Shown here: piece after piece, positions 1-10,343 of the stretch | Layout: the number at the start of each line of letters is the position of its first letter | Position numbering within the stretch: the stretch's first letter is position 1 | NCBI GenBank assembly: GCA_003255065.1 | Contig: QAOA01003028.1 | Location: 2,296,440-2,360,439, forward strand | Source of the DNA: Cercis canadensis | Taxonomy: Eukaryota; Streptophyta; Magnoliopsida; Fabales; Fabaceae | DNA length: 64,000 nucleotides | Reading direction: 5' to 3' | The notes under the pieces: generated by a model | What the model was told of the DNA's origin: nothing | Seen by the model: only the letters and a program-made list of their open reading frames with translations | Databases searched by the model: none | Position numbers and translations under genes: made by a program

Positions 1-277
1 CGGCATAGTTTTGCCTCCCAACTGTGTCGTAAGTAGATCCACCTCATCAGTTCACTGTTCACACACCACCTACCGCTCAAGTCTTAACTGCCACGTATCC
101 AAAAAAATTATTGATTTTAGATGTATGAACCAAATGACTTTTTATTTCTTTTTTTCCCCTTTTTTCTTTTCATTTTTGTCAACCTCAGACAATAATAACT
201 TAGACAAAAGACAGGATATTATCTTACGTTTCTGTTGAGTGTTGAGGTTGAGATAAACGAAGAGCAAATAAGCAAAA

Positions 278-1547
278 ATGGTTGAGAATCTTGAGATAGA
301 GATCGATCCTTCTTTCCTACAATCCTCCGACCACCGGCCGAAGCCCAAAGCCATTGACGCCGATGATATCGCCGGTGAAATACCTATAATCGACCTCTCT
401 AAAAGTGAAGATCTTGTGTCGGAGATTGGCAGAGCATGCCAGAACTGGGGATTCTTTCAAGTAATCAATCATGGCGTTCCCATTGAACTTTATAGAAAGA
501 CTGAGGCTACCGCAAAGAAATTCTTCCAGCAAACATCAGAGGAGAAGAAGAAAGTAAAACGAGACGAAGTGAATGCCATGGGGTATCATGATGGCGAGCA
601 CACTAAAAACGTAAGGGACTGGAAAGAGGTGTTTGATTATCTTGTGGACAACACTACAAAAATTCCAGCTTCTCATGAACCCCATGACAATGAACTAAGG
701 ATTCTGACCAATCAATGGCCCCAATACCCTCCAGAGTTTCGGTAATCTTAAATGTTCAAAATTCAAATCAATCTTATTTCATCCGAAATTCTAATTTCTT
801 CGTTTAGATTAAATGAATTTTTTTTGTCACTTTTGGTTTTGGGCAGAGAAACATTGGAGGAATATGCTAGAGAAGTTGAAAAACTAGCATACAAATTGTT
901 GGAGCTAACTTCAGTGAGCTTGGGCTTGCCTACTGATAAATTCAGTGGCTGCTTCAAGGACCAAACCAGCATGATTCGATTCAATCACTATCCTCCATGC
1001 CCATTTCCTCACCTAGCTCTTGGAGTTGGTAGGCACAAGGATGCTGGTGCTCTAACCGTGCTTGCCCAAGACGACGTTGGAGGCTTAGAAGTGAAGAGAA
1101 AATCAGATGGTGAGTGGATTCCAGTTAAGCCCACCCCAGACGCCTTTATTATCAATGTTGGCGATATGGTTCAGGTATATAAAGATTAAAACTTCACTCA
1201 TTAATTAGTTGGTTCATTTTGAAAATATGCTAATTGGGGATCTAAAATGGCATCCTCTGGCTATGGCTAATGTGGGTCATGTACAGGTTTGGAGTAATGA
1301 CAAGTACGAGAGCGTGGAGCACAGGGTGGTGGTGAACAGTGAAAAGGAAAGGTTTTCCATTCCTTTCTTCTTCATGCCAGCACACTATGTTACGGTGAAG
1401 CCTGTGGAGGAGCTAGTGAATGAGCACAACCCTGCAAGATACCTAGAATACAATTGGGGAAAATTCTTTGCCAATAGAAATCGCAGTGATTTCAAGAAGC
1501 GTGATGTAGAGAATATCCAAATTCACCACTTTAGGATTTTGGACTAG
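278..1547 (+). CDS. 2-oxoglutarate/Fe(II)-dependent dioxygenase, copy 1 (At3g19000/At3g19010-like)
   Basis: Three exons at 278-741, 847-1174 and 1287-1547 give 350 residues, the usual length for plant DOXC-class dioxygenases. The N-terminal DIOX_N domain contains the WGFFQVINHGVP signature. The catalytic jelly-roll carries the iron triad His218-x-Asp220 and His276, and the 2-oxoglutarate-binding Arg286-x-Ser288. The block HTKNVRDWKEVFD is typical of the At3g19000/At3g19010 subgroup. The enzyme should couple 2-oxoglutarate decarboxylation to oxidation of a small molecule, probably in the cytosol; the substrate cannot be read from the sequence. Both introns are GT-AG and all junctions keep frame. 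A paralogue with the same exon 2 length (328 bp) lies 613 bp downstream on the same strand, so this is a tandem pair. No defect is visible and the gene looks functional. Confidence 0.93.
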
Positions 1548-2159
1548 TTACGTTATGGACTTGTATCCTCAATTTCATGATTCATCCATGTGTGACTATG
1601 AACCATCATAACTTATGCTGCTTTCTTTTTTGTTTGTAAACCAATCAAATAAATATAACATTCACAGTGATACATTACTAATTTCCTATTTCCTTCACTT
1701 TCATTTTATTTCCAAAATACACCACAAAGCCCAGTCCCTCAAAGAGTCAGAGTCAGTAATCCAACTTTGCTACGTCTCTTCCTTGGGCCATCTGATTCAA
1801 AAGTAGCATATAAATTTAATAAATTTTTTTGCACAACTCAAATAATACCACTTTCAACCACACATTAGGATAAAGGAATCGCCAACAAATAAAAAGAGAA
1901 CACAACTACGTTCAAGCACTGAATGGCATTTTTCGAACAATAATTAGAGAAAAAAACAAGAGAAAATCATTATTAAAGAGAATAAAATCATATGGGTTGT
2001 TGAGGATGAGTCAGACGCATTTATCTATGGCCTCTGTTTCATCTATCTTGTTAATATCATACCAGAACCCGTCCTGGTTCATGCTTAATAAACCTAGCAT
2101 CAACTATTAAAAGACAAGAAAAGGGCAAGAGAAGAAAAAGGCTCTAGATTTGGAGAAGC
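1548..2159. other. Intergenic spacer between the tandem dioxygenases
   Basis: This stretch holds the 3' flank of copy 1 and the 5' flank of copy 2. It is AT-rich. The last 60 bases before the copy 2 start are purine-rich (AAGAAAAGGGCAAGAGAAG), as in many plant 5' leaders. No other gene is visible. Confidence 0.6.
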
Positions 2160-3407
2160 ATGGGAGACTTGGGAGAGTTTGATCAAACATTCATTCAAGT
2201 TCCAGAACACAGGCCAAAACCCAATGCCATTGAAGCCCAAGGCATCCCCTTGATCGATCTTTCACCCATTCAGCAACAAGAAGATGAAAAGGCAACGGAC
2301 TCTCTGTTTGAGGACCTTATCAAACAGATTGGAAGTGCGTGCAAAGAGTGGGGTTTCTTCCAGGTGATTAATCATGGGGTGCCTCTGGATAGGCACCAAA
2401 GGATCGAATCCGCAGCAAGAGAGTTCTTTGCACAAAGTTTGGAGGAGAAGAGAAAGGTGAGCAGAGATGAGGTGACCATAATGGGATACTATGATAAAGA
2501 ACACACAAAGAATGTTAGAGACTGGAAAGAAGTCTTTGATTTTAGCGTGGAAGATCCGACTGTGGTTGCAGCCTCACCTGACCCTCATGATAATGGAATC
2601 TCTCATTGGACTAATCAATGGCCCGAATACCCACCCAAATTCAGGTATATTATTATATTCTTTTGTTGCCGTTAATGGGTTTTATTTAGAATAATTTTTC
2701 AATTTGCAGGGAGGTATGTCAAGAATATACCAAGGACGTGCTTCAATTGACTCTGAAATTGATGGAGCTTATTGCTTTGAGCTTAGGCTTACCAGCAAAG
2801 CGGTTTCACGGTTACTTCAAGGATCAAACCAGTAACATTAGGCTCAACTACTATCCACCTTGCCCTTCCCCTGACCTTGCTCTTGGAGTAGGTCGCCACA
2901 GGGATATTGGAGTCTTAACTGTTCTTGCTCAAGACCAAGTTGGAGGGTTACAAGTAAAACGAAGAACGGATGGAGAATGGGTTGGTGTCAAGCCCACCCC
3001 AGATGCCTATATCATCAATATTGGTGACATAATGCAGGTTTTGTCACTCTCCTTCAGATAATTTCTCTGTTATGTTTTTTCTTGTTATAAAATAGCATGT
3101 GATGGCTTAAGGTGTTGTTGGGATTTTGGTGAAGGTTTGGACGAATGAGGCTTATAAGAGTGCAGAGCACAGGGTTGTGGTGAACTCTGCGAAGGAAAGG
3201 CTTTCTATCCCATTTTTCTTGACCCCTGCACACTACACTTGGGTGGAACCCTTGGAGGAGCTGATAAATGAGGCAAATCCTCGCAAATATAGGCCTTATA
3301 ACTGGGGCAAGTTTCAAGTTACCAGAAAGCGCAGTAATTTCATGAAACTCAATGTTGCCAACATCCAAATTGATGATTTCAGGATACCAGATGAGCAAGA
3401 GGTGTAA
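2160..3407 (+). CDS. 2-oxoglutarate/Fe(II)-dependent dioxygenase, copy 2 (At3g19000/At3g19010-like)
   Basis: Exons at 2160-2644, 2710-3037 and 3135-3407 give 361 residues. The exon plan matches copy 1, with the same phase at both introns and an identical 328-bp exon 2. The N-terminal domain has WGFFQVINHGVP. The iron ligands are His225-x-Asp227 and His283, and the co-substrate pair is Arg293-x-Ser295. It differs from copy 1 mainly by a longer acidic linker near residues 35-50 and a longer C-terminus. The exon 3 acceptor (GGTGAAG) has a poor pyrimidine tract, but homology to copy 1 fixes the junction at the conserved Val-Trp. It should oxidise a small specialised metabolite; the substrate is unknown. 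Its 3' flank is partly duplicated about 600 bp downstream, next to the remains of a third copy. Confidence 0.93.
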
Positions 3408-3450
3408 TTGGGATTGGGGTGTTACTGTGTCAGTGCCACATCTATTAGCA

Positions 3451-4270
3451 CAATAAATGGCATTGTGGAAATAATATGATTTCGACTTGGATTCCAATGT
3501 TTGTATCATCAAGTCACTATTCACATACTCATGTCTTGTGTCTTGTGACTTGTGAGGCCATTCAAGTCTTTCCAGATTGCAGATCAATTAATCTGTTGAA
3601 GATCCAAATAATCTTGTTAAAATATAAGTTTTATAGACTGAAAGGAAGAAGAGTAAAACAGAAATAAGGCAGAGATAGTTTTTGTTATTGAGATAATTTT
3701 TCTCTCTGACATTTTCATTTAGTGTAGCTTCTATATATATACAAAAAATGTTATAAGTTAAGATCATACTTATCCATACCTAATTAACACAAACTCTTAG
3801 ATAATTTTTCACTAAATAAGGATCATCACTCCCTTATACTAACTAGCATATTGTTATTGTAGATTCTGCATAACCACATTAAAATTTTACAAGGAACTAT
3901 TTCCTAACTTAAATATAAAAAAATCTCATAATTCAAGTGTGAAAAAAAATAGCTTATAGTAATTATCATTGTCATCATCAGCAACATCAATAATTGCCAA
4001 TAAAGCAAATGGGTGACCACAAAACCCAAGCAGGTAGCAACTGACAATAAATCGCACTTTGGAAATAATATGATTTCGACTTGGATTCCAATGTTTGTAT
4101 CATCTATTGCCGTGTCTTATGTCTTGTGACTTGTGAGGCCATTCAAGTCTTTTAATATTGCACATAGATTAATCTGTTGAAGATCCAAATAATCTCACAC
4201 AGAAAATAACATATAGTCATTGTCATTATCATCATCAACAACATCAATAATTGTCAATAAAGCAAATGAG
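3451..4270 (+). repeat. Degenerate direct duplication of the copy 2 3' flank
   Basis: Segment A at 3451-3612 recurs as A' at 4045-4194. Both contain GGAAATAATATGATTTCGAC and, further on, the same AATCTGTTGAAGATCC run. Segment B at about 3961-4012 recurs as B' at about 4214-4270 (CATCAATAATTG, CAATAAAGCAAATG). Order is A, B, A', B', with a longer spacer in the first unit. This is what remains of a tandem duplication that includes the dioxygenase 3' flank. No coding sequence survives between the units. Confidence 0.75.
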
Positions 4271-4426
4271 GGCTTATTAACTTGAATATTACATCATATT
4301 TTCTAGCTTAATTATCTAAATATTATAGTTTTTAAAAAATTAAAAACAAAAAAAAATTAAATATGTGAGAATCACAAGTGACCACGTAGGACACGCTAAT
4401 AGCCTATTGGCGTGTCCCTTCTTAGC

Positions 4427-5158
4427 GTGTTCACCGAGCTTGGGTTTGGAGAGTACAAGTGGAGACGTCAAGTATTGTTTTAACTGACCGAACGCGAACT
4501 CGCATTCGAAAGTTCAGTGAAAGTCTTTGATTTTCTTAAGAGTTTTAAAGAAATTGAGAGCTTTGTCCGCCAACCTGGACATAAATCTGGAGATGGTTAC
4601 TATCCGATCTGTTAATCTCTGGACCTCCCTAACTATTTTTGGGGGTTCCATGTTGATGATGACTTGACATTTGTCTGGATTGCCTTCAATGCCACGGTGA
4701 GTAATCATGAAACCGAGAAATTTCTCGGCCTCTACTCCAAACGCGCACTTAGTGGGATTCAAACGCATGTCGTACTTACGGAGTTCAGTGAATATTTTTG
4801 TTAGATCTGCGAGATGTTCCAAATTAGAATTTGATTTAACTAGCATATCGTCGACGTAAACCTTGACGTTTCACCCGATCTAGTTTTGTAGGACTCTATC
4901 GACTAAGCACTGGTAAGTGGCTCCAACATTTTTTAAGCCAAAAGGCATCATTTTGTAGCAATAGATGGTCTTTTCCGTGATAAAAGCTATTTTTTCCTCG
5001 TCATCTGGGTGCATTCTGATTTGATTATAACCCGAGTATGTGTCCATAAAACTGAGGAGTTTATAGCCGGAAGCCCGATCTACCAATTTATCGATACTTG
5101 GGAGGGGATATAGATATTTTGGGCACACTTTATTGAGGTAAAAAAAGTCCACACACAT
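4427..5158 (-). pseudogene. Ty3/gypsy reverse transcriptase, broken
   Basis: The minus-strand translation shows the conserved RT blocks: VDFxxLNK, YPLPSIDKLVD, FMDTYSGYNQI and MPFGLKN, then the catalytic YVDD encoded at 4858-4847 and the palm/thumb segment with FLGFMITHRGIE. Two stops interrupt the frame just before YVDD (TAG at 4882-4880, TGA at 4873-4871). A third stop (TGA at 4516-4514) falls where family members have Trp. Homology then fades towards 4427, at the RT to RNase H connection. It cannot make a full enzyme. Confidence 0.88.
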
Positions 5159-5327
5159 AGTTCGGTCGCATATGCTAATTCTTGTATGAATCCCGCATCC
5201 AGCAATTTTTGAACCTCTTCTTGGATGGTCTTTTGCTTTTCAGGGCCAATTATCATCTTCTTTTGGGAGACGGGCTTGGCACCTGTATTAATGGCAAGCT
5301 TATGACATATGAAGTCGGGGTTAATAT

Positions 5328-5975
5328 TTAGCAGTCAGAGGTTGTCCAAGTAAAAAGGTCAACGTTGGGGACCAAAAGCTCGGTGAGTCTCTTAAGATTT
5401 TCTGATGGGATGCCAGATCTTATATGTACAGTCTGATCTGCCATTTTACCAACCTGGAAAGCAATGAGGTCGCCCTTTGGCTCAGGTCGGTCGCCCTTTT
5501 TGTGCTCCCTGTGGTCCAAGTCTGGTATATGGACGAAGTTGGTCAAGGTTGTTTGCTTTGGAAAGCTGGGACCCAACGGCTTAGAGTGGTCTATTGTCAA
5601 ACTTATGTTATAGCACGTTCTCCCCACAAGCTGGTCTCCCCTAGCTTGCCCTACCGCACCCGATGTAGTGGAAAATTTAAGTAAGAGGTGCTTTATGGAT
5701 ACAATTATTGTTATTTTATTAAGGGATGACCGGCCTAGAATGACATTATACGCTGACGGATAGTCAACCACCAGGAACTTGACCTCATTGCTGGTCAGGT
5801 AAAGATACTCGCCGATGGTAGTCCAGAGAGCTATAGTCCATTTTACTTCGACTTGGTTCCCCGAGAATCCGACCAGGGTGCTGTCGTAATGTTATAGATC
5901 CGTAACTGGAACGCCAAGCTGCTCAAAAGCGCAGTAAAAAAGAATGTCGGCCGAGCTCCCTTGATCAATCAAGAC
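5328..5975 (-). pseudogene. Ty3/gypsy aspartic protease and linker, split by a hAT-type insertion
   Basis: The minus strand encodes LIDQGSSADILF, the retropepsin active-site region, at about 5969-5930. Downstream is the VVDYPSAYNVILGR segment that follows the protease in these polyproteins. An in-frame stop follows the VPVTDL segment. The residues just upstream of the active site (FEVGKV) are found beyond 7788, so one protease domain is cut in two by the element at 5976-7787. Confidence 0.82.
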
Positions 5976-7787
5976 TAGGGGTGTAATTGGTCCGGTCCGG
6001 TTCGGTTCGATTTTTACCCCAAACCAGGACCAGACCGACCAGAAGAAATTCGGTCCGATTTTTTGAATTTTTGAGAATGGAACCGAACCAAACCGAACTG
6101 GTCTAGTTCGGTTCAGTTCGGTTGGTTTTCCAATTTTAACCATAAAAGACTAGAAAAAAAAAAAGTAAAAATAAATATATGGATTCATGAAACTCAAAAG
6201 GTAATATATGCAAGATTTAAATCTTGGAAAACAAGTGCATCTTCAGAAAATTGTCAAATTTAAATTATTATACAGAATTGAAGTAATAAATTTAGTTCAG
6301 GAACTGAATCTATTCCAATAATCAATTTAAGATAAGTCTCCCAAATTCGAAAACTCAACAATATGGTCATGACTGATTTTATTTTCCCAGCTTCAAGTCA
6401 TTTTCTTAACCATAATTTAATGGAAAATAAGGAAACAGAATCTGCAGAATGAAATTTCCAGCTCAATGAACACAGAAAGACATTTAAGAAGCTATTCTGG
6501 GTAGAACTATCTATAAAATCAACCAAACCCCACAGGAATTAACATCTATATATTTTATAACAGCACCTATAATCAAACCCAGAATAAATTTTATAAAACA
6601 GAATAACAGAAACATCAAAATATAATTTTCATCACCACCCACGTTCAAGCAGCATAATCCAAATCAAATCAATACAGGGGCAACCCCATTATGGCAATTT
6701 CACAGAACAGAAAGCTAGAATGAAGTAAAAAAATACACTGAAGGAGAAAGTGTTGAAATGGGTGAGCAGCAATGTTGAAGTTACCTGTTTGGCTCTTGGG
6801 CGAAGATCAAAGTTTTGAACTTTTAACAAAAAGAATAAAGCTTTGGGGTAGAAGAGCTATTATTATCACTTTGCAATTGAATGGCTTCAAATCTACACGC
6901 CAACATCGTGCATTATGGCCATGTTTCATCCAAATACCTGTGGTGGCATTTGGAACAAGTAAAGACCCAGATTTCTCAAGCGCCCAGTTTCATCCGAATA
7001 CCTGTAGGTCCTGATATGTGGGTACCCAAGAAAGTTGGGGTTTCATTAATGGAGATCTTCACAGGAGGATTTCACAGAAATTGGGGTTTCACTGCTCCAA
7101 ACCCCTAAGCCCTCGATTGCAGAAATTCCATCCAATTAAGCCATGGCTCTCTTCAGAAATTATTCATAGAACCATTACATCTTCACCCCAAATCGAAGAC
7201 TCGTCGAAATCGAACCCATAGAGAAAGGGAAACCAGACGTTGTTGCATGTTCTCTTTAAGCAAGCCGTGGGTTTATCGGAGAAGACAGGGAATAACGAAA
7301 CTGAAAGTGAAGGCGAAGCAAAAAATAACCAGTTGAACAGAAAATTGAAGCACTTGGAGAGGAAAGCACCAGCGATGACGAAGGTGACATAGATGGAGTT
7401 GTAATCACTTTGTAAAGACCTTCAACAAGGCTTCCTCTATTTCTTTGAGCCACTGAATCCATGGTAATTGGCTTTGCTATGTTTCGAATTTGATGGCTTC
7501 CTTTTGATCTGTGTTCTAGGGTTGCAGATCTCCCCACCCTGTCCAGAGACGAATAAAATGTCGATGGTTTAGTATTTTTGGAATGACGTGGTTTTGCTAT
7601 ATTTGGTTCGGTTCGGTTTAAGTTCGATTTTTTTTTTCACTGAAATCGAAAATCGAATCGGTTCTCTTAGTTTTTTAGAAAATCAAACCGAAAATCGGAC
7701 CAACTCTCTCGGTTTGACTCAGTTTGCCCCCGGTCCAGTTCGGTTCAGTCAGTTTAGCCGGTTTTCCGGTTTTGCCTAGCACGCCTA
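5976..7787. mobile_element. Non-autonomous hAT-type element with captured host sequence
   Basis: The element is 1,812 bp and is flanked by a perfect 8-bp target duplication ATCAAGAC (5968-5975 and 7788-7795). The left end TAGGGGTGTAAT pairs imperfectly with the right end GCACGCCTA. Inside both ends are arrays of CGGTT/CGGTCC-type repeats in inverted orientation (5988-6125 and 7602-7770). The 8-bp duplication with T at position 2 and A at position 7 fits the known hAT target consensus nTnnnnAn. No transposase is encoded. The interior is unlike its 551-bp relative at 18304-18854 and includes a gene-like segment on the minus strand (7358-7462). The insertion lies inside the retrotransposon protease, so it is younger than that element. 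Confidence 0.85.
7358..7462 (-). pseudogene. Fragment of cytochrome b-c1 complex subunit 9 (QCR9/UCRX-like) gene inside the hAT-type element
   Basis: Starting at an ATG at 7462-7460, the minus strand reads MDSVAQRNRGSLVEGLYKVI and then, after a shift of frame, YNSIYVTFVIAGAF. Plant QCR9 proteins (about 70 residues, mitochondrial complex III) begin with a short basic stretch, then GLYK, then RRNSVYVTFIIAGAF at the start of the membrane helix. I recognise this from memory of the family. Homology stops after GAFL, and the essential C-terminal part with ERAVDYG is missing. It is a truncated, frameshifted passenger, not a working gene. The bases beyond the stop of homology may be captured intron. 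Confidence 0.6.
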
Positions 7788-8180
7788 ATCAAGACCTTCC
7801 CTACTTCAAAATTAGCGATGAAGTAAGATATAACCATGAGATTGTCATGCTTTCGGTCGATAATCCCATAGTCATTATCTGAGAAGGATATGACCGAGGC
7901 TTGCTAGTGCTGATGAGCTTTAGTTGCTGTAAGCAAGACTTTGTTTTTGTACTTTGCCGCCGCTTGTTCGTGTCTTTTACAATAAAATCTCGAGGTCCAT
8001 CCCCCTGCAAAAAAACTTGTTATGGTGTTTATAGTGCCTACAACATTACATCTCGGGTCTTCCTGCTGAAACGGCGGGCGCCTATTCGGTGATTGGCTTC
8101 TCTAGCGATGTTGATTTGTTTGATTTCTCGGGGGGGACCCTCGTTGTTGATTTTCTTGGTTCTGAGGTCGAGGGTTTGGG
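7788..8180 (-). pseudogene. Ty3/gypsy gag-protease linker
   Basis: On the minus strand, upstream of the hAT-type insertion, broken frames encode the region leading to the protease, including a DNDYG block and FEVGKV. Stops and shifts are frequent. It joins in sense to LIDQGSSAD across the insertion. Confidence 0.55.
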
Positions 8181-9524
8181 AGGTTGGTATCAGCTTGAAA
8201 TTTCTACATATAACCCTTCATAAGTAGATCTTCAATAAGATTGCGTAGGTGACTGCAGTTGTCGGTGTCGTGGTCGTTGCCTCTGTGAAAAACACAATAC
8301 TTTTCTTTGTCCACGTTCACATCCTTATTTTGCTGTGAGAGTTGGGTGAGCTTAGTTTGACATATCACCTCCAACACTCAGGCTCTAGTTTGGTTTAGGG
8401 GGTATAAGCCATGTATCTGGGTCGAACGGGGGATTTTTCCCTTCTCCAGCCCTTCTTGTCTTCTTGTGGTTTCTTGTCTTTGATTATACTCGTCTCTTTT
8501 TGACCTAATATCTCTTATAGATTAATGTGTTTTAAGGTCCTTATGAGGAGCTCGAACATGTTACTAAGGGGTCTAGAGTCAAGTTTTCGTGCAAACGTTC
8601 GGGTCGGAGTCCAGCCTGAATCGCTTGCATTGCCACCGAGTTCGTTAGGTCTCGGACTTGTAAAGAAAGCTGAGTGTACTGATGCATGTAATCATTTAAG
8701 GATTCAGCGTCCTCCTTCTTGAGGGTGGCCAAAATAGCAGAAGATTTTTTATGTGTCATGCTGGTGGAAAAACAAGCTAAAAGAAGCTCTGACAACTCAT
8801 CAAAATTTGAAATACTGTACAGCGAGAGGTTAAAAAATCATTGCAAGGCCGCCCTATGCAAAGTGGTAGGGAAGGTGTGGCACATCAGCTTATCATTGGT
8901 GCCGCTCAAAAGTATGATTTAGTTGTAATTTTCTAAATGTTCTCAAGGGTCAGATGATCCGTCAAAAGCCTCGAGCTGAGATACTCGAAAGTTGGGTGGT
9001 AGGGGATAATCCAAGATCGATTGAGTGAAAGGATGTCTCCACATCCTCTTGGGTCTCTCAGATTTAGGTAGGGAGAATTTAGGTGAACTGGAAACTTAGA
9101 AGGTTTTACCTTTCCTCTCATATAGGGAGGCATCTTGTGCACTCAAGAACTCGGTCAGTAGATCCTTTGTGAATTGTGAGCCGCTGGAGGTGACTTGTGT
9201 TGACAGATGGTATTTCTAAGATTTCGATTCATGGATGCTTTCTCGCTTCTTGTACTCAGCGATTTTCGCTTTATCTGCCACACGATCTTGCTTCAAAGTG
9301 TGGATTTCCTAGAGGAGGTAATGTAGAGTGTCTCCCGTTTGGTTCAGATGGTTTCCTCAGAAAGGGTTTTCCCTGATTGCCTCTAGATTTAAAACAGGTC
9401 GGATATTCCTTTGAGGTGTTAATCTAGAGCTAGAGGGAAGAGTAAGTGGTTCTTTAGTCGAGGTGTGAAGGCTTTCTTGAGCGGGAGGGATTATGGTTGG
9501 AACAAGTGGACTTTCTGCGTCCAT
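8181..9524 (-). pseudogene. Ty3/gypsy gag, broken
   Basis: An ATG at 9524-9522 begins the reading (MDAESPLVPT). Further on, in shifted frames, are blocks usual in plant retrotransposon gag: the FDGSSDPLEHL-like segment near 8960, a WF segment near 8840, and LKKEDAESLNDYMHQYTQ with QVRDL at 8650-8730. A CxFHxxxxHDTDxC segment, the zinc-knuckle-like part before the protease, lies near 8260-8310. Several frameshifts prevent a single product. Confidence 0.75.
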
Positions 9525-9595
9525 GGTGCTAAACTCAAGATTAGTCAAAGAGATTTGTAGGTTATGAGGAAGTCGTTCCCACAGACGGTGCCAAA

Positions 9596-9965
9596 TGACG
9601 ATGTCTGAGTTGAAGGTCGGGTCGATATTTATGGTCAGGTATCTCGAGAGGTTAGGTTGATCTTTGAGGCCAGGTACCTGCACAAGTGTAAAAAGGGACC
9701 ATTTTTATTTCTGGGCTCCGAAGATTAAGTTAGGTCGGTCCGATCTAAGATATGTAATAAATGACAAATCAAAAGTTTGTTATCTTTAACGGATGTGGTT
9801 ATTTATAGGAAACAGAAAGCAGGAGCTGACTAGTCCTAAGAGAGCATGAGGTGGCAGGTCATAGAAAGATCGGGTCCAGACTTGCCGGGTTTTTGAATGT
9901 TTTAGCCTGGTGAGACATTGGGCCTATACTGGATATTGGACCTATGCTGGATATTGGGCTAGCCA
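9596..9965 (-). repeat. Probable single surviving LTR of the Ty3/gypsy element
   Basis: On the plus strand the segment starts TGACGATG right after the leader complement (ending GGTGCCAAA at 9595) and ends GGGCTAGCCA, giving TG...CA borders. Length is about 370 bp. The inner border is well placed by the adjoining leader; the outer border is inferred from the CA alone, because the partner LTR is missing. Confidence 0.5.
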
Positions 9966-10088
9966 AAATGAACTACGACAATGACATTATTCAGGTACAC
10001 ACTCATGCTTCTAATTAATTATTCAATTTCATGCATAAACCAATATCATAATTCAGTGCCAAAACATTAACAGAAAATGTTGGACAAG

Positions 10089-10343
10089 GTTTGGAGCAAT
10101 GAGGCATATGAGAGTGTAGAGCACAGAGTTATGGTGAACTAGGAGAAGGAAAGGTTTTCAATTCTGTTCTTCCTAAATCCAGCACACTACACCAATGTTG
10201 AGCCATTAGAGGAGCTGACAAGTGACGAAAATCCAGCCAAGTATAGGCCATATAATTGGGGCAAGTTTTTTACTACCAGAAAGTGCAGTAACTTCATGAA
10301 ACTTGAAGTGAAGAACATCCAAATATATCATTTCAGGGTTTAG
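10089..10343 (+). pseudogene. Third dioxygenase copy, last exon only
   Basis: The segment is collinear with exon 3 of the two upstream dioxygenases. It starts at the same Val-Trp junction after an AG acceptor and contains VEHRV with the iron-binding His, PAHYTNVEPLEEL and YRPYNWGKF. A TAG at 10140-10142 replaces the conserved Ser after Asn, a few residues past the His, so even this exon is dead. A short GACATTATTCAG followed by GT at about 9989-10000 may be the end of exon 2. Exon 1 and most of exon 2 are absent; the Ty3/gypsy remnant occupies that side. Confidence 0.88.

Larger units (their letters stand above)
4427..9965 (-). mobile_element. Decayed Ty3/gypsy LTR retrotransposon, minus strand, truncated
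   Basis: Read on the minus strand the order is LTR (9965-9596), a leader resembling TTTGGCACCGTCTGTGGGAA at about 9597-9578, gag, aspartic protease, then reverse transcriptase, which fades out near 4427. RNase H, integrase and the second LTR are absent, so the 3' half is lost. The order and motifs are those of plant Ty3/gypsy elements. Frameshifts and stops occur in all domains, and the element cannot be autonomous. It is interrupted at 5976-7787 by a hAT-type element. It lies between intact dioxygenase copy 2 and the surviving last exon of a third dioxygenase. Confidence 0.88.
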
